Part shown: piece by piece, positions 23,417-32,556 of the stretch | How positions within the stretch are numbered: the first letter of the stretch is position 1 | Layout of the letters: every line of letters starts with the position of its first letter | NCBI GenBank assembly: GCA_028274465.1 | Contig: CM051457.1 | Coordinates: forward strand, 58,575,550-58,639,549 | Source: Plantago ovata | Taxonomy: Eukaryota; Streptophyta; Magnoliopsida; Lamiales; Plantaginaceae | Length of the DNA: 64,000 nt | Direction of reading: 5' to 3' | Notes under the pieces: generated by a model | Seen by the model: the letters and a program-made list of their open reading frames with translations, nothing else | The model's database searches: none | What the model was told of the DNA's origin: nothing | Translations under genes and position numbers: made by a program

Positions 23417-23428
23417 GCTCTGATACCA
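23417..23428 (-). other. Primer binding site of element A (initiator tRNA-Met)
   Basis: On the minus strand TGGTATCAGAGC follows the 5' LTR end after two bases. This is the standard Ty1/copia primer site. The same motif lies beside the 5' LTR of B (near 27319-27330) and, slightly altered, beside C. Confidence 0.92.
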
Positions 23429-23430
23429 CT

Positions 23431-25124
23431 TGTTGGTCCCTTTAAACAACAAGAAAAGACTAGAGGGGGGGGGTGAATAGTCTTTTCAAACTTTTGTCGT
23501 TTAAAAACTTTCTCAGCAAGTACTTATTACTTTTCAGTAACGAGGTTGCTGATACTTAACTTTCTCAGCAAGCATAAGTTACTTTCCAGTAACTTGGTTT
23601 GCTGGTACTTAAATCAGAGAGCGGAAGTCTTTGAAACAATAAGTGCTTTTTCAGCAAGTAAAGAGTTTCAGCAAGTGAAGTGAGTGACTGTGTACAAACA
23701 GATATAATTTACTGAAAGCTAAATGCAGTAAGTAAATCACAGAAACGCTTTTATAGTGGTATCTGAGAGTGGCGTAATCTCTCAACTAATCCACTTTGTC
23801 CTTTCTAGGACTGAATCCACTAAGATATGATTGAGGTTCCTTACAATCTCCTATCTAAAGCGATTCAACAGAAACCAAAGCACATTTGCTTTGTCTCCAA
23901 CCTAAACTAGAGAACTTCAACCTTGTTCTCCACCAAACTTGGTACTTTTAATCAGCAAAACTTTGCTCGATTAAGTTCCCCCTGAATATCACGCCTGGAA
24001 GGGTGTATTTTCAGTTAGAGAGTTTTGGGGTGAGATAACTTAATTATAACTTATTCAGTTACAACAAGTAATCTAAGAAACACAACTTGGAATACTTTGC
24101 AGTAAACAAGTTTGATTGTTTCTGGTGTCAAGACTTGTTCTTGTTCGAAAGAAAGAACACTTAACTAATTTCTTAGCCGAGTTTGTTCTACTTCTTCACA
24201 AGTAGCTTTTTCAAGCTTTAAGTCTTGGAACGGATCAATGGCAGTAAGAGTGTTTGAAGGTTTGTGAGTTTTTAAGCACAAGTGAGAGTTTGATCACGTT
24301 GTTGACACTCTTCAACTCTTTGCCGGATGACCTCTATTTATAGTGCAAGTAAGGAGTCGTTTGAATTTCAAATCCCAAGGCTTTTGTTCCTTAACATGTC
24401 ACTATCTTGCTTTTGTACTTTCAGCAGCAACCTTTGTTTGTCTTCTAGTCTTCATGTCCTTTGCGAGTAAGCTTTGCATTAAATGCACATTTGAATAGAA
24501 TTCAAACAGTAACATTGGAGCGCAAAATCACGTACATTCAGCAAGAGGTCACATATGTTCATCAGCAAGTGTTCATTCTCAGTTTCAGCAAGCACAACCT
24601 ACTCTATCTTTCAGATTTTCACTTATGCAATGCTGTTGCTGAAAATTTCACTTTCTCAGCAACACGTGCCTTACCAGTCTTCAGCAATCTTCAAGTCTTC
24701 AAGTCTTCAAGTCTTCATATCTTCAGATCTTCAAAAGTCTTAAAGATTCTGACCGGTTTCTTATTTGCTTCAATAATTTGTTTGTAATAAACAAAATACA
24801 TCTTCAGCAAAATGCTTCAATAGGTCATTTCCTTTTCAGAAAATAAGATTCATTAAAGCTAAGCATCAATAAGATATTTTCTTCTCAGAAAATAAAATAC
24901 ATCATACGCTAAAGTGTCAATAAATTATTTTCTTCTCAGAAAATAAAATACGTCATACACAAAAGAAATAACTTATCTAACACCTATCTAAGTCATCAGC
25001 AAACGTTCCTCTTTTACAATGTCCTTAAAAATCTAAAATCCTATGGACCTTAAGAGTACTAGTTACTGGACTGTTCTTAATTTAGCATGGTTAATTGCTC
25101 ATCAAAATTACAAGTTACCTAACA
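23431..25124 (-). repeat. 5' LTR of element A
   Basis: 1694 bp, TGTTGGTCCC at its left and CCTAACA at its right end. Its sequence is clearly more different from both LTRs of B than those are from each other. It has a TATA box (TATAAATA, minus strand, 24335-24342). I count twelve TCAGCAA words in it by eye. Confidence 0.88.
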
Positions 25125-27320
25125 GGTACAATTCCTCCTTTCAGCAACACCATTTTGTTGAGGTGTCCTTAATGAGGATAACTGATGTTGTATGCCTTTT
25201 GAAGTGCAATACTCAGTTATGTACTGGTTTACAAACTCAGTACCATGGTCTGTTCTTATTAATTTTACCTTGTCATTTTTCATGACTTCAAGCTTGTTAA
25301 ACAAGTTAGGAATTTCTGTCCTTGTTTCAGACTTGTTCTTGATAAATACTACCCAAGTGAATCTTGAATAGTCATCTACCACCACCAGACCATACTTTAC
25401 CAGCATAGCTTGTTGAAGAAGATTTAAACAAGTCCATGTGCAAGAGTTGTAAAGGTTTTGTAGTTGACGGTACTGCCTTGTTCTTGAAAAAAGATTTGGT
25501 TTGCGTTACTTGCTGACATGCATTGCAAACACCATCCTTCTTAAAAGTAACCTTAGGTAATCCAACTACAAGTGCCTTTTTAGGCAGCTTATTCAGCGAC
25601 TTGAAGTTTAGGTGACTTGTTCGTTTATGCCATAACCATGCTTTTTCAGCAAGACAATCATGATCTGAGACAAGGCATTTTTCAACGATTCCTGAAGACC
25701 AATCTACAGTATACAAACCTCCTGATCTTCTAGCAACCATAATGACCTTCTTTTTCTCAAAGTCTATAAGTTTACATTCATCACTTTTGATTTTGATGAA
25801 GTAACCTTTGTCAGCGAATTGACTCATGCTGAAAAGGTTAAACTTAAGATTTTTGACATAAAGAACTCCCGATATGGTAATGCATCCTAACTTCACGTCA
25901 CCATAACCTTTAGTAAAACCAAAGCCTCCACCAGCAAACCTTATTGTTGGACCTTTAGACCACCGTCTATAGTTTATTAGGTTTATCTTGTTGCCCGTCA
26001 TGTGCTTTCCACAACCACTATAAAAGTGCCAAATTGCATTGTTTGTCTCCGTGGCTGAAGTCTGCACAATCAAGAGCAAACAAGTTAATTATCCAATATT
26101 GGATGTCCATTAAGATGTTCAAGAAAGCGTCCAGTGGAAACCCAAGTCTTGAGTTTTTCAACTTTGACTTGTTTTCTACTTGCTGAGGAACTAGAGGGTT
26201 TTGAACCGAAAGACTTTTTGATCATTGCTAATCAAATCCACTTTCTGATGTGGTGTCTTGCTTAGTTAACCTTTTTGCTGAACATACTTTTCAGTAAGTT
26301 CTTTTCTGGCAAGGTTCCTTCTAGTCCTAGCATTTTGAGTTTTGTCAGAACTCTTTTGCTTGGTTTTGAAACCAAGTCCTCTTTTTGGAGAATGCTGAGC
26401 TTTTGTCTAAGCAACCTTACTTGATTCAGGTTTGTCAGCAAAGGTCTTCTGATTACTTTTAGTAATCTTGTCTTTTGACTTAACAAATTGCTTTTCAGCG
26501 ACTTGTTTGGCGGAATGCTTTACAACATCCTTTTTCTTAACAGTTTGCTTTTCAGCAACCTGTTTTCCTTTTAAAGTCTTGTTACATTGAGTAGCAACAA
26601 CGGGCTTTACGGTCGTAGGTACTTGATTGCATATTTCAGCTACCTTAGATTGACCAATCTGATAGAGTTCTGGTTGACCACTATCAGTTGCACGAACAAA
26701 GGTAATTGGTGATTTGTCTTTACTCAAGATTATTACATCATCACCTTCATACGTTGCACCTAAACCTTCTTTCTGAGATGGGTCTCTCAGATAAGAGTTT
26801 AGCTCAGTCAGCGTGTTACTCGCATCAGCATAAGATTTGAAATTGATTTTCATCTTTTTCATTTCTTGTATTTCAGCAAGTAACTTTAGAATTGAGGACT
26901 GATACTCTTCCAATTCTATTGCCATTTGAGAATTCTTCCCTGTAGCTTCAGCAATTAACTTCTTGAGATGCAATATTTCAGCATCCTTCTTTTCTGACTG
27001 TTCTTTCAGCAAAACATACATTTTCAGTAGTTTGCTTAATCAGAGTTTCAGCATTCTGTAGTTTTGTGAGGAAACTTCTCTCAAGTTTAGTGATCTTGAT
27101 AGGTCAATCATTTATGACAGTAACCATCTCATCACTAATGGCCTCAAGATGTAGCATCATGTTGTTTCGCCATTTTTCATAATTTTCCAGCTTCAGCAAG
27201 GGCGCGTCTCCTAAAGACATCCTGTCAGCAAAAGACTACCAAACTGATCAAGTGAAAGTGATTTACGGAAAGCACCTAATGGGATCTAGGTTCAGTGTTG
27301 AAGGTTAAAGAACCTCCAGC
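25125..27320 (-). pseudogene. gag and partial pol remains of element B
   Basis: Right to left on the minus strand: gag N-terminus near 27200; heptad-rich coiled coil and NTLTELNSYLRD region (27021-26407); basic gag tail; protease/GAG-pre-integrase with KAWLWHKRTSHLNF (26079-25372); integrase core with [25 protein letters not shown] and NGVAERRN, ending at element A. Closely similar to the same parts of A. Broken. Confidence 0.85.
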
Positions 27321-27332
27321 TCTGATACCACT

Positions 27333-28847
27333 TGTTGGTCCCTTTAAACAACAAGAAAAGACTAGAGGTGGGGGGGGGTGAATAGTCTTTTTAAACTTCT
27401 ATCGTTTAAAAACTTTCTCAGCAAGTGCTTATTACTTTTCAGTAATGAGTTTGCTGATACTTAACTTTCTCAGCAAGTACTAGTTACTTTTCAGTAACGA
27501 GTTTTACTGGTACTTTAAAAACAAAGTGCGGAAGTCTTTATACAATAAGTGCTTTTCAGAGAGTGCTAGTTTCAGCAAGTGAACAGAGTGGCAGTGTACA
27601 ATATGTAAAGCTTGCTAAAAACTAAATGCGGTAACGTAAATCACACAAACACTTTTATAGTGGTAACTAAGAGTGGCGTAATCTCTCAACTAATCCACTT
27701 TGTTCTTTATAGGACTGAATCCACTAAGATAAGATTGAGGTTCCTTACAACTCCTATCTATAATGATTTTTCAGAAACCAAAGCACACTTGCTTCGTTTC
27801 CAACCTAACTAGAGAACTGTAACCTTGTTCTCCACCAAACTTGGGACTTATAATCAGCAACACACTGCTTGATTAATTCCCCCTGAATTTCACGCCTGAA
27901 AAAGGGTGTTTATCAGTTAGAGAGGTTTGAGGTGAGATCGCTTGAATATAACTTTTTCAGCTATAACAAGTTATCTAAAGAAACACAACTTTTAATACTT
28001 TTCAGTAAGCAAGTTAAGTTGTTTTTGGTGTCAAGACTTGTTCTTGTTTAAAAGAAAGAACACTAAGCTAATTCTTAGCCGTGAATGTTCTACTTCTTCA
28101 CAAGTAGCTTTTGTTTCAAGCTTAAGCCTTGGAACGGATCAATAGACAGTAAAGAGTATGGAATATTGAGTGTTTAAGCACAAGTGAGAGTTTTATCACG
28201 TTGTTGACACACTTCAACTCTTTACCGGATGACCTCTATTTATAGTGAATCAAGGGAGCTGTTTGACTTTCAAATTCTAAGGCTTTGTTCCTTAAGATTT
28301 CACTATCTTGCTTTTGTACTTTCAGCAGCGTCCTTCATTTCTCTTCTAGTCTTCATGTTCTTCGCGTGCTTACTTTGCATTTAATGTTCATTTGAATCGA
28401 ATTCAAATGTGAACGTTGGAGCCAAAATGCAAGTACTTTCAACAAGGTCACATATGTATTTCAGCAAGCAGTCAGTCTCAGTTTCAGCAAGCACAACCTA
28501 CTTTGTCATATAGATTTTCACTTATGCGAGTTGTTGATGAAAATCTCACTTTCTGAGCAACATGTGCCTTTGTAGATACCTTTCTCAGAATTCTTCTAAG
28601 TCTTCAGTCTTCGAATCTTCAAGTTTATGAGCGGTTCTAGTGCTTCAATAGTTCATTTGTAAAAACAAAGTACATCATCAACAAACTAAAGCACCTAACT
28701 AGTACCTACACTAAGTCTTCAGCAAACGTTCCTCTTTTACAATGTCCTTAAAATTCTAAATTCCTATGGACCTTAAGAGTACTAGTTACTGGACTTTCCT
28801 TAATTTAGCATGGTTAATTTCTCATCAAAATTACAAGTTTCCTAACA
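27333..28847 (-). repeat. 5' LTR of element B
   Basis: 1515 bp, equal in length to 11652-13166, with TGTTGG and CCTAACA ends. TATA box on the minus strand near 28240. The right flank GGGCC nearly matches the left flank GGGCA. Confidence 0.88.
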
Positions 28848-29331
28848 GGGCCGATGGTGACAAGCTGACGATGGGTGACGAGCTGAGGATGAAGAAGTGG
28901 CGTCCACCTGAGAGGCTGGTTAGGACTATTCTCCTTCCATAATCACCATAAACAATGGCTAAGAAACTTACCCGGTTGAAAAAGACGGGTTGTATCTCGA
29001 CGACTGAGGAGTAAGTAGAAGCTCACCCGGTATCAGAGCAGCTGCTTTCGTCTGTCCGAGTTCGACATAAGCGGCGGTTGGAAGGTGTGGTGAGGAAGAG
29101 GCTTACTCTGGTTTGGGTGATGGAGGAAGGTCCGATTTCATTGGTGGTGATTAATGGAGGAGTTCGATTTAGGGTTATGAAAAAAGAAGGTGAAATCGAT
29201 TTGGGGAAGAAGATGATTAGTAAAGGGTGGTAAATTGCACCTTGGTCCTTTATCCTTTCTCCATTAATAAGTGGGCTATAGTAGGGATTTGTGGAGCCAT
29301 TAAGACATTTCGATATTATAAAGAGGAAAGC
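28848..29331 (+). other. Interior of element G, right part, non-coding
   Basis: The GGGCCGATGG word at its start continues the G sequence seen left of B (GGGCCGATGGG near 11612). I see no convincing coding region; one minus-strand frame is open around 29023-29394 without recognisable content. Confidence 0.55.
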
Positions 29332-29870
29332 TAGAAAGGAAAAATTCCTCCTGAGACCAAATCTCTCTAGGGAAAAAATTCCTCCTAAGACCAAATCTCT
29401 CTAAGGAAAAAATTCCTCCTCAGACCAAATCTCTCTAGGGAAAAAATTCCTCATGAGACCAAATCTGTCTAGGGAAAAAATTCCTCCTGAGACCAAACCT
29501 CTCTAGGGAAAAAATTCCTCCTGAGACCAAATCTCTCTAAGGAAAAAATTCCTCGTGAGACCAAATCTCTCTAAGGAAAAAATTCCTCCGGAGACCAACT
29601 CTCTCTAGGGAAAAAATTCCTCCTGAGACCAAATCTCTGTAGGGAAAAGTTCCTACTGAGGCCAAATGTCTCTAAGGAAAAATTTTCTCCTGAGACCAAA
29701 TCTCGCTAAGGAAAAAATTCCTCCTGAGACCAAATCTCTCTAGGGAAAAATTCCTCCTGAGACCAAATCTCTCTAGGGAAAAAATTTCTCTTGAGGCCAA
29801 ATCCTTCTAGGGAAAAAATTCCTTCTGAGACCAAATCTCTCTAGGGACAAAATTTTTCCTGAGAATAAAA
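29332..29870. repeat. Tandem array, about 34 bp unit, about 16 copies, in the 3' region of G
   Basis: Head-to-tail copies of a unit near AAAAAATTCCTCCTGAGACC followed by AAATCTCTCTAGGG, with single-base variants. No spacers. It lies between the interior and the 3' LTR, where Tat-lineage gypsy elements typically carry tandem repeats. Confidence 0.93.
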
Positions 29871-29880
29871 TTTTTGTCTT

Positions 29881-30066
29881 TATAAGTCCGACCATCTCGG
29901 CATGAAGTCCTCAGGATATTTCTATGGGATCCGACATCATTGAAATTTTATAAGTCCGACCGTCTTGGCATAAAGTCCTCAGGATATTTCTCTGGGATCC
30001 GACATCCTTGAAATTTTATAAGTCTGACCGTCTTGGCATAAAGCCCTCAGGATATTTATCTGGGAA
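29881..30066. repeat. Three-copy tandem array, 68 bp unit
   Basis: TATAAGTC(C/T)GACC begins at 29881, 29949 and 30017, each followed by GGCAT(G/A)AAG(T/C)CCTCAGGATATTT and TGGGA. A second, separate repeat family beside the 34 bp array. Confidence 0.92.
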
Positions 30067-30528
30067 CAAGCCAACTGTTCTAAAGAAAAAGGCTACCCAA
30101 TGGAAATCCCGACTAACCACTAGTCAGAGTGATCCAAAGTTAGAGGAAAGGCTACTCGACCCAGTCCGACACTCCAGTTCTCTAAAGTCATTAGTTCTAT
30201 GGGCCAATCTCCTTAAGGCCGACCACCAAGGTCGAACCTAGCAATCCTTACGTCAAGGAAAGGCTTTCACGAAGAAAAATATCTGAACTTTTAAAAGCCT
30301 CAATCCGGATTCAGTCTCTTTACAAATATCGCCTTTTTATACTCCGAGTATTAATTTACTCGGACTATAAAAGGGAGAGAGGGGAAGAGGGATTGAAGAA
30401 GGACATAAGGGCATAAAATTCGGGAATTTTTTCGACAAAAAAGAGTCCGTCACATCTAAGAGAGCCGGACTATACTTATAGTTCCACAACTATCTCGTGC
30501 CATGATACTTGGAAACTAGGGGGACATA

Positions 30529-31116
30529 TGTTAATGTAAAATTATGTCCAATCCTTGAAGTGCGGATTTGGACGTTCCAAAGGGCGCTCTACATTTAGGG
30601 CCGACCAAGGGCATATGGACCGTCTCCTAGCATCTTGGTCCTCCACAAATGATCCACTGAGGAAAATAGAGAAAGCCCAAGAGGAACAAAGTCTTGCATA
30701 ATGGCCCAAGTCCATCAAATGCTAATAGGCCTTTTACATATATGTGGCTCCATCCTAGCCAGACACTTGGCACGATCTTGGACAAGACTACTTGGATATG
30801 AGAGATATAAATAGCCTCCATACTCCATCATTTGAAGGTAATCAATCCATACTCAATAATCCACTCTCTACCTTATTTACTAGAGAGACTAGCAATCCTC
30901 TACACGTAAAGTCGTTCCACCGGTTTGATCTAAGACAAACCGGGTAGTCGTTTCTAACCCACCCCCTCCAAGTTGTATTTCAGGTCCAAGAACTTTTAGG
31001 TCTCAGAAGCTAGTCTCAGAAGCTAGGTCTCAGAAGCTCATGGAAGGAACTTGAAGTACAAGGGACGCTCAAGGATTAGCCCGAATTAGAAAGAACTGAT
31101 ATTTTACCCATCAACA
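30529..31116 (+). repeat. 3' LTR of element G
   Basis: 588 bp, TGTTAATG start and ATCAACA end, TATAAATA near 30808. Preceded by the purine tract GGAAACTAGGGGGAC. Confidence 0.85.
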
Positions 31117-32556
31117 TGGAGAATCTCCCAATGGCATTTTCACTAAAAAAACAGTTTACAACTACCTCATAAAAAAATATAGAAATAATAACATACAATG
31201 GACATGGAAAAACTTGATGTTACTAAAATATGTCCAGTCTCATCCAAATCCGCCAACATACGAATTAGGGCGACCCAGACTCTCCAGAGTACTAAAAAAC
31301 TACGAGGATGCTTCTGATGCGAGTGACGATATACCGAGAGGTCACTCCCTCGAATAAATTGGCACATCCGGAACCATGCACCTCCAGGTTCCTACGACCG
31401 GAACCAAGAGTCTATGGGAATTTCCTGTAAAGGTCCTAAGGGCCAGGGCCATAACGGTGCATGCCGAAGACTGCAGAGTCGTATGCTCCCGGCTTGCTAT
31501 ATCCGAGGTCTAATACTTATGTATACGGGGGACCACGATAAAGCTTCCGGATGTGCCACTCACAACTAAGTGCATAACACAAGTGGATAAGATCAAGACA
31601 GATATTTATCCTTACATGATCATTGGGCCACGTCCATGACTGTCAAGGTATAGCCTACCAACCACATATGTGTGTGGACACTTGGAAAACTGTTGTGATG
31701 GCAACGACATGCTCTTCTCCAAGGTCTATAAAAGGAGTGGTTCCCATAGACAAAGCTAAGGTGGAAAACACATTAGGATAACACTCTCAAGAACTTCACA
31801 TCACGAGTACAGTCTTGAGTCTTCTTGGTGGGAAGCTCAAGGAAACAACAAGAGTTCATCTTGGAAATATATCCTTCATCACTGTTTTACTCACTGAACC
31901 CACAAACACACTTCACATACACGCACTTCATCATATTGACAAGGTTGGCCCTCAACCACCTTCAAGTAAAGTCTTCTCAACCGGTTTGACCACACGGTAG
32001 ACCGGGGTACACATGCACACACCCTCCCAAACAGGTAAATATCCCTTGAAGAAGGACGATCGGAGGTCATGTGTGGTACGAGAAGAGCGGGGAGTCAGAC
32101 AAGAAGACCTGGAGGTCCGACGGCAGCAAGGTAGCTTACGTTCATAGGTAAAGACGAGACGGCACCCGACTCCAGCCACCAGAGTCTCGGAGGGCGAGTT
32201 ATAGGTCATTATTTGCTTTATCTCCCAAGGGAAAATCACGTCCTATCATTTCTAGCGCCGTTTGTGGGAACCGGCACAAAAAACTGGTTTCTAAGTTCTT
32301 TGCTTTAGCAAGGGCAGAGGAAATCAAAGTTCCATACCCAGACATCCTTAAAGGGAGTGGAGCCATGGATCCCCCCAAAGGAGTTGTTGATGCAAGAACT
32401 GATATAAATGTGAATGATGGGGTAAAAGATAAACATGGTAATGACCGAACAACTCGTTTTCTAAGTACCTAGGTGGAAGGATCTGACGGAGGACCAAGGA
32501 TGGACTCAGATCTATCCGAGCAGAGGATGCGAGGACAGAATCAGAGCAGGGAGGTA
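31117..32556 (+). mobile_element. Element H: 5' end of a second Ty3/gypsy element
   Basis: A TATA box (CTATAAAAGG near 31719) is followed by sequence ending CCTATCA at 32248, then TTTCTAGCGCCGTTTGTGGG, which resembles a gypsy Tat/Athila leader and primer site. A gag-like start (MDPPKGVVD at 32365) follows until copia element C interrupts at 32557. The left limit of the LTR is not resolved. In 31117-31360 one frame (NGIFTKKTVYNYL... WTWKNLM) weakly recalls the C-terminal region of plant LINE ORF2, so an older LINE piece may be present. Fossil, fragmentary. Confidence 0.5.

Larger units (their letters stand above)
13499..25124 (-). mobile_element. Element A: Sirevirus-type Ty1/copia copy nested in B
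   Basis: Minus-strand order from the right: 5' LTR 23431-25124; primer site complementary to initiator tRNA-Met; compact gag; protease, integrase, reverse transcriptase and RNase H in the copia order; a stem-loop array; an extra 3' ORF. The 3' LTR is not seen and is probably in or collapsed at the gap. The right flank is the integrase region of element B, which shows the nesting. RT/RH motifs YVDDIIFGSK and [20 protein letters not shown], and the integrase C-terminal pattern [15 protein letters not shown], are of SIRE/Maximus type. Broken in a few places but the best preserved copy in the window. Confidence 0.88.
11652..28847 (-). mobile_element. Element B: Sirevirus-type Ty1/copia inserted in G, itself interrupted by A
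   Basis: The outer LTRs are 11652-13166 and 27333-28847, each exactly 1515 bp and nearly identical (about 3% different by eye over the first 330 bases, very roughly one million years at common plant rates). Flanking five-base duplications are GGGCA (11647-11651) and GGGCC (28848-28852). Coding reads on the minus strand. Own interior parts: purine tract and 3' end at 13167-13398, and gag, protease and integrase remains at 25125-27320. Element A begins inside its integrase region at 25124. The rest of its pol and 3' region is not in the assembly; the gap at 13399-13498 is the likely reason. Broken. Confidence 0.85.
8496..31116 (+). mobile_element. Element G: non-autonomous Tat-like Ty3/gypsy LTR element, host of nested insertions
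   Basis: Two similar LTRs (8496-9063 and 30529-31116) start TGTTAATG and end CAACA. Flanking five-base duplications are GGGAG (8491-8495) and TGGAG (31117-31121), one mismatch. After the left LTR comes TTTGGCGTCGTT, close to the tRNA-Asp-type primer site of Tat and Athila elements. Before the right LTR is a purine tract, GGAAACTAGGGGGAC, so the element reads on the plus strand. Its own interior is about 4.3 kb (9064-11651 and 28848-30528); the rest is nested copia DNA. No pol is seen. The parts are a leader, an antisense ORF region, and tandem arrays before the 3' LTR, an arrangement known for Tat elements. Broken. Confidence 0.82.

Noticed and set aside
23417-23428. Fragment of a tRNA gene
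   Set aside because: Only the 12 bases complementary to the tRNA-Met 3' end occur, beside an LTR edge, as a primer site.
11652-25124. Pairing 11652-13166 and 23431-25124 as the two LTRs of one element
   Set aside because: Lengths (1515 and 1694) and sequence differ; 27333-28847 has equal length, closer sequence and matching flanks. The middle LTR belongs to a nested copy.
29332-29870. CRISPR-like regular repeats
   Set aside because: Units are contiguous with no spacers, and the setting is a plant LTR element; it is a simple tandem array.
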